Source of the DNA: Clostridiales bacterium
GTDB lineage: Bacteria > Bacillota > Clostridia > Oscillospirales > Oscillospiraceae
Reading direction: 5' to 3'
Assembly (NCBI GenBank): GCA_019421525.1
Contig: JAHZFC010000046.1
Coordinates: 1 to 13,488, forward strand
DNA length: 13,488 bases
A program made the position numbers and the translations under genes. Of this stretch, positions 7,639 to 12,829 are shown piece by piece (the first letter of the stretch is position 1; each line of letters starts with the position of its first letter). Under the pieces are notes generated by a model, which was given only the letters and a program-made list of their open reading frames with translations, was not told where the DNA came from and searched no databases.

Positions 7639-8217
7639 TCACAGGGCGGCGCACTGGGTGTTGACCTGCTCCTCCCCGGCCTGCATGGCCTCCAGGGTGC
7701 GCTCCAGCAGGGTGTCCAGGTCCCAGCCCAGCAGCCCGGCCCCCTTCTCGATGACCTCCCGGGAGCACCCGGCGGCAAATTTTTTGTCCTTGAATTTCTT
7801 TTTCAGGGACTTGAGCTCCATATCCTGCACGCTCTTGGACGGGCGCATGAGCGCCGCCGCCCCGATGAGACCGGTGAGCTCGTCCACTGCAAAGAGCACC
7901 TTCTCCATCTCATGCTCCGGCTGGATGTCCACGCAGGCGCCCCAGCCGTGGCTGGCCACGGCGCGGATCAGCCGCTCGTCCACGCCCTCGTCCCGCAGGA
8001 GCTGCTGGCACTTGACGCAGTGCTCCTCCGGCCACTGCTCAAAATCCAGATCGTGGAGCAGTCCCACATTGCTCCAAAACTCCTTTTCGTCTCCATAGCC
8101 CAGCTCCTGGGCGAACCAGCCCATGACCGACTCTACCGTCAGGGCATGGCGCAGGTGAAAGGGCTCCTTGTTATAGCGCGTGAGCAGCTCCCATGCTTTC
8201 TCTCGGGTCAACTCCAT
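7639..8217 (-). CDS. HD-domain protein, putative metal-dependent phosphohydrolase
   Basis: The 192-residue cytoplasmic protein carries an HD superfamily domain. Candidate metal ligands are H24 (RHALTVES), the H55-D56 doublet in LLHDLDFE, H66 (EEHCVK), H90 (ASHGWG) and D112 (AVDELTGLI). This is the ligand order of HD phosphohydrolases that act on nucleotides or other phosphoesters. The C-terminal half is charged and helical (KSLKKKFKDKKFA, then an acidic helix). The ATG at 8217 is chosen because AAAGGAG lies about 10 nt upstream and the HD domain begins soon after. A closer ATG at 8226 would abut the site. The frame is open to 8346 but that extension lies across the promoter. It is a single gene with its own promoter and terminator. 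Such proteins are widespread in Clostridia; the substrate is not known. Confidence 0.9.
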   Translation of the reverse strand: MELTREKAWELLTRYNKEPFHLRHALTVESVMGWFAQELGYGDEKEFWSNVGLLHDLDFEQWPEEHCVKCQQLLRDEGVDERLIRAVASHGWGACVDIQPEHEMEKVLFAVDELTGLIGAAALMRPSKSVQDMELKSLKKKFKDKKFAAGCSREVIEKGAGLLGWDLDTLLERTLEAMQAGEEQVNTQCAAL

Positions 8218-8256
8218 AAAAACCATTCTCCTTTGCGCATTTTCATAAGTAGCTGT

Positions 8257-8285
8257 ATTATAATCCTTTTTCCGCTGCGGCGCAA
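8257..8285 (-). promoter_or_regulatory. Promoter of the HD-domain gene
   Basis: A perfect TATAAT (minus strand, 8262-8257) lies 17 nt after TTGCGC (8285-8280). The same -35 hexamer and spacing appear at the pyr operon promoter. The leader would be about 35 nt. Confidence 0.55.
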
Positions 8286-8364
8286 CCGTTCTTTCTCCCC
8301 GCGCCCCGGCTCTGATCGGGCCCTGACATTTTCCCTTATCTGTCACAGTGCCCCCGCTTTTCTC

Positions 8365-8393
8365 TTGAAAGCGCCCTCACTTTTCAGTATAAT
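8365..8393 (+). promoter_or_regulatory. Promoter of the DUF4364/PF06541 operon
   Basis: TTGAAA (8365-8370), a 17-nt spacer and a perfect TATAAT (8388-8393) lie on the plus strand. Transcription would start near 8400, giving a leader of about 110 nt before the ATG at 8510. Confidence 0.7.
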
Positions 8394-8425
8394 AGGTCAG
8401 GCAGCATTTCTGAGGGCTTCTGTCC

Positions 8426-8476
8426 GCCGCGGGCCCTTCCGCGGCCGCGCCCGTCCTGCCCTCTTTGCGGGGCAGG
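8426..8476 (+). promoter_or_regulatory. Two GC-rich hairpins in the 5' leader of the DUF4364 gene
   Basis: Within the predicted leader are two consecutive stem-loops. The first is GCCGCGG/CCGCGGC (8426-8432 and 8439-8445, loop of 6). The second is CCTGCCC/GGGCAGG (8455-8461 and 8470-8476, loop of 8). They end about 20 nt before the AGGAGG site and have no U-tract, so they are not terminators. A role in mRNA stability or translation is possible but unproven. Confidence 0.4.
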
Positions 8477-8509
8477 CCCTTCCCTCATGTCCAAAAGGAG
8501 GTCATTCCC

Positions 8510-9040
8510 ATGGCCGGTTTCATCCACGGAAAACTGGATATCAAGCTCCTGGTGCTCTACCTCACCTCCCGCCTGGCCGGGCCGGTGGACTTCGCCACCC
8601 TGACGGATCTGGCCATGTGCGACGACGGAGTGGATTACTTTGTGTACGCCGAAGCGGTGTCCGAGCTGGTGGCCAGCGGCCATCTGGCACAGGACGGGCA
8701 GGACTACGCCATCACCGACAAGGGCCGGCGGAACATCGCCGCCGGAGAGAGCAGCCTGTCCCCCGTCATCCGCGCCCGGTGCGACCAGCGGCTGGCCCCG
8801 CTGAACAACGCCATCCAGCGCCGGGCCCAGGTCCGCTCCCAGGTCCAGCAGGCGGAGAACGGGAGCTGGCTGGTCCAGCTGTCTCTGGATGATGGGGAGG
8901 AGAGCCTGTTCTCCCTGTCCCTCTGGGCCCCCGCTCAGGACAGTGCCCAGGCCATGGCCGACCGCTTCCAGGCCCACCCGGAACGGGTGTACAACGGCAT
9001 CCTGGGTGTGCTCCTGGGCAATGGGGAGGAGCGGACATGA
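8510..9040 (+). CDS. DUF4364 family protein, winged-helix-like
   Basis: The 176-residue cytoplasmic protein matches the Firmicute DUF4364 pattern: an N-terminal helix-rich part (KLDIKLLVLYLTSRLAGPV, about 8-26), DYFVYAEAVSELVASGHL (43-60), then YAITDKGRRN (66-75). This layout resembles a PadR/winged-helix DNA-binding domain with a beta wing. The C-terminal half holds a helix rich in R and Q (about 89-112) and a small beta part (WLVQLSLDDGEESLFSLSLW). The ATG at 8510 has a perfect AGGAGGT 7 nt upstream; the frame extends to a start at 8465 but that region lies in leader hairpins. The ATGA overlap with the next gene indicates translational coupling. It may be a regulator, but no target is shown. 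Confidence 0.88.
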   Translation: MAGFIHGKLDIKLLVLYLTSRLAGPVDFATLTDLAMCDDGVDYFVYAEAVSELVASGHLAQDGQDYAITDKGRRNIAAGESSLSPVIRARCDQRLAPLNNAIQRRAQVRSQVQQAENGSWLVQLSLDDGEESLFSLSLWAPAQDSAQAMADRFQAHPERVYNGILGVLLGNGEERT

Positions 9041-9870
9041 CCATCCTGGGCCACCCCATCCAAGAGCTTTTCCTCTATTTTCTGTTCTACTCCTTTCTGG
9101 GATGGCTGATGGAGACGTGCTACTGTTCCATCCGTGAGCGCAGGCTGGTGCCCCGGGGGTTCCTGTACGGCCCCATCTGCCCCATCTACGGCTGCGGAGT
9201 TCTCCTGATGGTCTTGTTCTTCACGCCGCTGAAGGGGAGCCTTCCCCTGTTTTATGTGGTAGCTGTGGTGGTCATGACCAGCTGGGAGTACTTCGTGGGC
9301 TGGTTCCTGGAGGTCACCACCCACATGAAGTATTGGGACTACTCCAACAGCCGCTTCAACCTCAAGGGCCGGGTCTGCCTCTGGGTGGCCCTGGTGTGGG
9401 GCGTGCTGTCCTATGTGGTCATCTTCTGGATCCATCCCGCTGTGGAAGAGCTGTACCAGCAGATCCCACTCTGGCTGGTCAACACCCTGTGTGGCGTATT
9501 GGGCGCGGTCCTGCTCGTGGACCTGGCCCTCACCATCCGGCAGCTGGCCCTGGTCTCCCGGCTGATGAAGAGCGTCACCGCCGCCGGCGAAGCACTCCAA
9601 GTCCAGCTGGCCCTGGGCAAAGCAGAGCTGGCCGACAAGCTGGATGAGCAGGCGGAGTCCCTTCGCCGCCAGCGGCGGGAGCAGTTAGCCCGGCTGGAGA
9701 AATACACCCGCCGGTTCCGCAGGCACTACGCCAGGATGACCGCCTCCGCCAGCCGCTACCGGGCGACCATGGACGACCTGAGGGCAGCCGGCGCCCTGGC
9801 CCGGGAAGAGCTGCTGAAGAAAAAAGAACAGCTCCAGGCCGCCAGAAAGGCAAACAAGAAGTCCAGGTGA
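9037..9870 (+). CDS. Putative ABC-transporter type IV membrane protein (PF06541) with coiled-coil tail
   Basis: The 277-residue protein has about five membrane segments (10-27, 45-63, 70-92, 113-132, 145-167) in the pattern of PF06541. The conserved parts are SFLGWLMETCY (19-29), RGFLYGPICPIYGCG (40-54), and WDYSNSRFNLKGRVCLW (100-116). The family name suggests ABC transport, but no ATPase gene lies nearby and no transport function has been shown to my knowledge. After residue 175 comes a long, strongly charged helical tail (about 178-277, with many K, R, E, Q, A), probably a cytoplasmic coiled coil that can bind nucleic acid or a partner. The gene begins inside the DUF4364 gene (4-nt ATGA overlap). 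Its TGA stop (9868-9870) lies at the centre of a perfect 11-bp palindrome stem, and the last residues NKKSR are encoded in its left arm, so the 3' end may have been altered by this repeat. Confidence 0.88.
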   Translation: MTILGHPIQELFLYFLFYSFLGWLMETCYCSIRERRLVPRGFLYGPICPIYGCGVLLMVLFFTPLKGSLPLFYVVAVVVMTSWEYFVGWFLEVTTHMKYWDYSNSRFNLKGRVCLWVALVWGVLSYVVIFWIHPAVEELYQQIPLWLVNTLCGVLGAVLLVDLALTIRQLALVSRLMKSVTAAGEALQVQLALGKAELADKLDEQAESLRRQRREQLARLEKYTRRFRRHYARMTASASRYRATMDDLRAAGALAREELLKKKEQLQAARKANKKSR

Positions 9871-9883
9871 AACACCTGGACTT
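9859..9883. repeat. 25-bp palindrome, copy 1
   Basis: Arms AAGTCCAGGTG and CACCTGGACTT (11 bp, perfect) are joined by the loop AAA. The copy covers the stop codon of the PF06541 gene. The bases after it (CAGCTTGTCG) are not a U-tract, so it does not look like a standard terminator. An identical copy starts 249 bp downstream. Confidence 0.95.
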
Positions 9884-10107
9884 CAGCTTGTCGAAGAAGC
9901 CTCGCAGAGCTCGCGCCGTTAGGTGCAAAGAAATTGAGATCTGTTTTCGGCCGCGACATGTGCGTGGACGAAAACACTTCTCGGCCCGCAAACGTGCAAA
10001 CTGGTCGTCTCTGACGGACAGTGAGCGCGCTGCCGCGGGCCGCTTTCGCCGGGGATGGGGCTTTGTCCCCGGCGAGAGACTGTCGAAAATACTTTTTAGA
10101 CAGTCTC
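9884..10107. other. Hairpin-rich non-coding block between two palindromes
   Basis: No convincing gene lies here. Small inverted repeats fill most of it. GTTTTCG and CGAAAAC (about 9937-9975) enclose CGC/GCG and the palindrome ACATGT. CGGCCCGC and GCGGGCCG form a long-range pair (about 9984-10043). GCCGGGGA/TCCCCGGC lies at 10048-10055 and 10066-10073. GAGACTGTC/GACAGTCTC at 10076-10084 and 10099-10107 has an A4/T4 inner extension. The density and the flanking direct palindromes suggest an interspersed repeat or MITE-like unit, or a structured RNA. Open frames across it on both strands are arginine-rich and start or end in the palindromes, so they are judged spurious. Confidence 0.5.
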
Positions 10108-10132
10108 AAGTCCAGGTGAAACACCTGGACTT
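10108..10132. repeat. 25-bp palindrome, copy 2
   Basis: It is identical to copy 1 at all 25 positions (arms of 11, loop AAA). It abuts the preceding GAGACTGTC hairpin directly. On the plus strand it is followed by CTTGTTGTAGT, a weak T-rich tail, so this copy could act as the terminator of the PF06541 transcript. The IS200 left end begins within about 15 nt. Confidence 0.95.
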
Positions 10133-10148
10133 CTTGTTGTAGTCCGAA

Positions 10149-10171
10149 AACCTCCGGCTGTGCCGGAGGTT
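10149..10171. repeat. IS200 left-end hairpin
   Basis: AACCTCCGGC and GCCGGAGGTT (10 bp, perfect) enclose the loop TGT. In this family such subterminal hairpins are recognised as single strands by the transposase. The core CCGGC...GCCGG is shared with the right-end hairpin. Confidence 0.8.
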
Positions 10172-10205
10172 CCAAAGAGCTTAAGCGATGAATATGTAAT
10201 AAAAA

Positions 10206-10265
10206 CTCCTTCTGCTACAATAGAAGCGGTCTAGCCAGCCGCAAACTGAAGAGTAGCAGAAGGAG
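10206..10265 (+). promoter_or_regulatory. Inverted repeat that would occlude the tnpA ribosome binding site
   Basis: CTCCTTCTGCTAC (10206-10218) is the exact complement of GTAGCAGAAGGAG (10253-10265), a 13-bp stem. The right arm contains most of the AGGAGG site (10261-10266) of the transposase gene. A smaller GCGG/CCGC stem (10226-10242) lies in the loop. In the enterobacterial IS200 a leader stem-loop of this kind is known to repress transposase translation; the same role is inferred here. Confidence 0.8.
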
Positions 10266-10275
10266 GTCAACCGAG

Positions 10276-10734
10276 ATGGATGACGTAAATAATTTATCAC
10301 ATACGACGTGGAACTGCAAATATCATATTGTATTTGCCCCAAAATTTCGGCGGAAGGTGTTTTATCAAGAAAAAAGAACAGATATAGGAAAGATATTACG
10401 CCAGCTATGTGAGTGGAAGGGAGTCAAGATTATAGAAGCGGAAGTTTGCCCGGACCACATACACATGTTGGTAGAAATACCGCCGAAATATAGTGTATCG
10501 GGGGTCATGGGATACCTGAAAGGGAAAAGCAGCCTGATGATATTTGAGAAATATGCAAATCTCAAGTACAAGTATGGCAACCGACAATTCTGGTGCCGGG
10601 GCTACTATGTGGATACAGCCGGGAAGAACAGTAAAAAGATAGCGGAATATATACGGAACCAGTTGGAAGAGGACAAGGCACTTGACCAGGTGACGATGAA
10701 GGAATTTGTAGACCCCTTTAGGGGTAGCAAGTAA
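10276..10734 (+). CDS. tnpA: IS200/IS605 family transposase TnpA (Y1 HUH)
   Basis: The 152-residue protein is a single-strand transposase that cuts and joins element ends through a 5'-phosphotyrosine. The HUH motif is HIH at 61-63 in VCPDHIHMLVEIPP, and the catalytic tyrosine is Tyr125 in KKIAEYIRNQ. Other family marks are KYHIVFAPKFRRKVF (15-29), MGYLKGKSS (78-86) and WCRGYYVDTAGKN (106-118). Length and all motifs are intact, so the gene could be active. AGGAGG ends 9 nt before the ATG but lies in a strong stem. There is no accompanying tnpB, so the element is the IS200 rather than the IS605 layout. It is not a RAYT-type domesticated protein judging by its standard length and motif spacing. 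The 3' end carries an ACCCC-TTTA-GGGGT hairpin (10712-10725). Confidence 0.96.
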   Translation: MDDVNNLSHTTWNCKYHIVFAPKFRRKVFYQEKRTDIGKILRQLCEWKGVKIIEAEVCPDHIHMLVEIPPKYSVSGVMGYLKGKSSLMIFEKYANLKYKYGNRQFWCRGYYVDTAGKNSKKIAEYIRNQLEEDKALDQVTMKEFVDPFRGSK

Positions 10735-10789
10735 CGATCCCCTCGCGGCTGGCAGACCGTATAAGCGCCTTTAGGCGCAAGCTAGTATG

Positions 10790-10808
10790 AAAGCCTTTTA
10801 GGCTTTTT
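10790..10808 (+). terminator. Probable terminator of tnpA
   Basis: AAAGCC/GGCTTT around the loop TTTTA (10790-10806) is followed by two further T. The stem is short, but it lies 56 nt after the tnpA stop and ends in five T. Confidence 0.55.
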
Positions 10809-10812
10809 GAAG

Positions 10813-10835
10813 ACCCACCGGCTTAGCCGGTGGGT
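10813..10835. repeat. IS200 right-end hairpin
   Basis: ACCCACCGGC and GCCGGTGGGT (10 bp, perfect) enclose the loop TTA. It is followed by the T-rich ATCTATTTTATCTTT, within which the right cleavage site should lie. The DUF2500 stop codon is only 14 nt away. Confidence 0.75.
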
Positions 10836-10848
10836 ATCTATTTTATCT

Positions 10849-11223
10849 TTACATCCGCTCGAATCCCAAAAACCGGGTGCCCTGGAAGCTCAATCGCCCC
10901 CGGTCCCCCTCCACCAGGAAGCCGTACTCCCGCCGGGGCACCTGGAACTCCATCCGGTCCCCGCTGGCCACCTGGAAGGTCACATAGTAAGTGGTGCTAT
11001 GGCTGACATGGTCCATACCGTCCCCGGTGTTGTGGTGGTGGACGCTGACGTCCTCGTGCCGGGAGACGATCTCCGCCTCCACCGTCAGCCGGGGGGACTG
11101 GTTGTTGCTGTGCCACTGGGACAGGCCCTTTACCGCCGTGACAACGAACATGACGATGACGATGACAAACACGGCGATAAACAAGAACGGGAACACGGAC
11201 CCGATCAGGCCAAATCCGAACAT
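10849..11223 (-). CDS. DUF2500 family single-pass membrane protein
   Basis: The 124-residue protein has one N-terminal membrane segment (about 6-30) followed by an extracytoplasmic or cytoplasmic beta-rich domain. The DUF2500 pattern is seen in VEAEIVSRHEDVSVHHHN (48-65), TTYYVTFQVASGDRMEFQV (77-95), EYGFLVEGDRGRLSFQGTRFLGF (recognised at 99-121). The histidine run 62-64 is notable but its role is unknown. The ATG at 11223 has GAGAGGTG about 6 nt upstream; a GTG at 11232 opens the frame but lies in that site. The gene follows glyA after about 90 nt, separated by a promoter-like sequence and a GC-rich hairpin. Its end is intact despite the IS200 insertion 14 nt away. The family function is not established. 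Confidence 0.9.
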   Translation of the reverse strand: MFGFGLIGSVFPFLFIAVFVIVIVMFVVTAVKGLSQWHSNNQSPRLTVEAEIVSRHEDVSVHHHNTGDGMDHVSHSTTYYVTFQVASGDRMEFQVPRREYGFLVEGDRGRLSFQGTRFLGFERM

Positions 11224-11251
11224 ATGCTCCACCTCTCTCTAAATCAGGTAA

Positions 11252-11277
11252 GGGGCGCCGCGGTATGGCGGCGCCCC
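11252..11277 (-). terminator. GC-rich hairpin between glyA and the DUF2500 gene
   Basis: GGGGCGCCGC and GCGGCGCCCC (10 bp, perfect) enclose a 6-nt loop. On the minus strand it lies 40 nt after the glyA stop. The sequence after it (TTACCTGATTT) is only weakly T-rich. It may attenuate glyA readthrough or form the 5' leader of the DUF2500 mRNA. Confidence 0.5.
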
Positions 11278-11278
11278 C

Positions 11279-11307
11279 AGTATATCACAGTTTTCTGATT
11301 TCGTAAA
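11279..11307 (-). promoter_or_regulatory. Possible promoter of the DUF2500 gene
   Basis: On the minus strand TTTACG (11307-11302) is followed after 17 nt by TATACT (11284-11279), preceded by TGA (extended -10). It lies 10 nt after the glyA stop. The GC-rich hairpin would then be at the very start of the transcript. Confidence 0.4.
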
Positions 11308-11316
11308 GACAAAGGC

Positions 11317-12567
11317 TCAGCGGTAGATGGGGTGGGCGGCGGTGAGCCCGGCCACTCCGGCCAGGATCTTGTCCTTGCTGGCCTCGAAATCGGTGGCCGC
11401 CAGGGCGATATACTCTGCCACCTGGTCCATATCCGCCTCCCAAAAGCCGCGGCTGGTGACGGCGGGGCTTCCCACCCGGATGCCGCTGGTCTGGAAGGGG
11501 GAGCGGGGATCGCCGGGCACCTTGTTCTTGTTCACGGTGATGCGCACCTCATCCAGGCGGCGCTCCAGCTCCTTGCCGGTCAAATCCCCCATGTCCCGCA
11601 GGTCCACCAGGGCCAGGTGGTTGTCCGTGCCGCCGGACACCAGCTTCATGCCTCGCTTGGTCAGGCCGCTGGCCAGGGCGGCGGCATTTTTCACCACCTG
11701 CTCCTGATAGGTCTTGAACTCAGGCTTGAGGGCCTCCCCCAGAGCCACGGCCTTGGCGGCGATGACGTGCATCAGCGGACCGCCCTGGGACCCGGGGAAC
11801 ACGGCGGAGTTGAGCTTCTTGGCCAGGTCCTCGTCGTTGGTCAGCAGCATGCCGCCCCGGGGGCCCCGGAGGGTCTTGTGGGTGGTGGTGGACACCACAT
11901 GGGCGTAAGGCACCGGAGAGGGGTGCAGCCCTGTGGCCACCAGCCCGGCGATGTGGGCCATATCCACCCACAGGTAGGCGCCCACCTCGTCGGCGATCTC
12001 CCGGAACCGCTTGAAATCGATCACCCGGGGATAGGCGGAGGCCCCTGCGATGATCATGCGGGGCTTGCACTCCTTGGCCACCTGCTCCAGCGCGTCATAG
12101 TCGATGCGGCCGGTGGCCTCGTCCACCCCGTAGGACACCATCTTGAAGTATTTTCCGGAGAAGTTCACCGGGCTCCCGTGGGTCAGGTGGCCGCCGTGGT
12201 CCAGATCCATGCCCAGCACCGTGTCCCCCGGCTGGCACAGGGCCATGTAGACGGCGTAGTTGGCCTGGGCGCCGGAGTGGGGCTGCACGTTGGCAAATTT
12301 CGCGCCGAACAGCTTGCAGGCCCGCTCGATGGCCAGGTTTTCCGCGATGTCCACACACTGGCATCCGCCGTAATACCGCTTACCGGAGTACCCTTCCGCG
12401 TATTTGTTGGTGAGCACTGTGCCCGCCGCGGCCAGCACCGTCTCGGACACGATGTTCTCCGAGGCGATGAGCTCGATGTTGTCGCACTGGCGCTGGAACT
12501 CCGCCCGGACGGCGGCACCCACCTCGGGGTCGTGCTGGGAGATAAAGTCCATCATTTCCAAAACCAT
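11317..12567 (-). CDS. glyA: Serine hydroxymethyltransferase
   Basis: GlyA interconverts serine plus tetrahydrofolate with glycine plus 5,10-methylene-tetrahydrofolate, using PLP in the cytoplasm as a dimer. The 416-residue length is typical. The PLP lysine is K231 in STTTHKTLRGPRGG. Other family marks are IELIASEN (31-38), TNKYAEGYSGKRYYGG (53-68), NVQPHSGAQAN (93-103), DHGGHLTHG (123-131), VDMAHIAGLV (201-210, D202 and H205) and the carboxylate-binding R364 in SGIRVGSPA. The ATG at 12567 has AAAGGCGG about 10 nt upstream. A long structured leader of about 150 nt precedes it, suggesting RNA-level control. The gene is divergent from nth and followed by the DUF2500 gene. Confidence 0.97.
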   Translation of the reverse strand: MVLEMMDFISQHDPEVGAAVRAEFQRQCDNIELIASENIVSETVLAAAGTVLTNKYAEGYSGKRYYGGCQCVDIAENLAIERACKLFGAKFANVQPHSGAQANYAVYMALCQPGDTVLGMDLDHGGHLTHGSPVNFSGKYFKMVSYGVDEATGRIDYDALEQVAKECKPRMIIAGASAYPRVIDFKRFREIADEVGAYLWVDMAHIAGLVATGLHPSPVPYAHVVSTTTHKTLRGPRGGMLLTNDEDLAKKLNSAVFPGSQGGPLMHVIAAKAVALGEALKPEFKTYQEQVVKNAAALASGLTKRGMKLVSGGTDNHLALVDLRDMGDLTGKELERRLDEVRITVNKNKVPGDPRSPFQTSGIRVGSPAVTSRGFWEADMDQVAEYIALAATDFEASKDKILAGVAGLTAAHPIYR

Positions 12568-12601
12568 AGCTTATTTCCGCCTTTCCCAAGATCTGTTCTT
12601 C

Positions 12602-12720
12602 GACCTCTGATGTCATAGGTCAAACACAGGCTTTAGGGGCCTGCTGCGTGATAACGGCATCCAACCGCACAGCGACTGTGCTTTCTCATGTCCTATCCAA
12701 CGCGGTGCGGCCGATCAGGT
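12602..12720 (-). promoter_or_regulatory. Structured glyA leader, riboswitch-like, class not recognised
   Basis: Read on the minus strand, a possible closing helix pairs ACCT-GAT (12720-12714) with ATC-AG-AGGT (12611-12603). Inside, CGGCCGCAC (12713-12705) can pair with GTGCGGTTG (12670-12662, with two G-U). That excludes the perfect hairpin GCACAG-TCG-CTGTGC (12681-12667). A GCAGGC/GCCTGT hairpin lies at 12644-12626. GACCT/AGGTC (12621-12602) would compete with the closing helix. GTTGGAT occurs twice, 36 nt apart. These alternative stems are what a switch would need. I do not see the conserved cores of ZTP, THF, glycine, SAM or T-box leaders. Stems are read directly; switching is inferred. 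Confidence 0.45.
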
Positions 12721-12727
12721 AGACATT

Positions 12728-12756
12728 ATTATACACTGTTTCCCTTTAGAGCACAA
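12728..12756 (-). promoter_or_regulatory. Promoter of glyA
   Basis: On the minus strand TTGTGC (12756-12751) is followed after 17 nt by a perfect TATAAT (12733-12728). The predicted start near 12721 leaves about 150 nt of leader before the glyA ATG. Confidence 0.6.
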
Positions 12757-12829
12757 CTGTAATTCTCAGAAAAACTCTCTCGATTTTTGGGGGCTTTTGT
12801 GGTATCATTGTCCAGAGGTGAAGTACATC

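Larger units (their letters stand above)
10136..10845 (+). mobile_element. IS200-type insertion sequence (IS200/IS605 family), apparently complete
   Basis: The element has a single Y1 transposase gene, no TnpB, a left-end hairpin (10149-10171) and a right-end hairpin (10813-10835). Total length is about 700 bp, the normal IS200 size. These elements make no inverted terminal repeats or target duplications, so the outer limits given are estimates: roughly 13 nt outside the left hairpin and 10 nt outside the right one. The region is visibly AT-richer than its surroundings, a sign of transfer. It lies between the convergent PF06541 and DUF2500 genes and disrupts neither. Confidence 0.8.

Noticed and set aside
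9867..10142. An arginine-rich 91-codon plus-strand frame across the hairpin block, and a 139-codon minus-strand frame at 9756-10175.
   Set aside because: Both run into or through the 25-bp palindromes, lack ribosome binding sites and show no protein-like pattern; the region is better explained as structured non-coding DNA.
10276..10734. A domesticated RAYT transposase acting on the neighbouring palindromes as REP elements.
   Set aside because: The protein has the length and motifs of a normal IS200 TnpA, with its own left and right hairpins that differ in sequence from the 25-bp palindromes.
9859..10848. A CRISPR array or a TnpB/IscB omega-RNA system.
   Set aside because: There are only two palindrome copies without regular spacers, and no cas, tnpB or iscB gene is visible.
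12568..12730. ZTP (pfl), tetrahydrofolate, glycine or T-box leader before glyA.
   Set aside because: ACCGCG near 12700 recalls the end of a T-box sequence, but it lies at the 5' side with no terminator after it. The conserved cores of the other classes were not found by eye.
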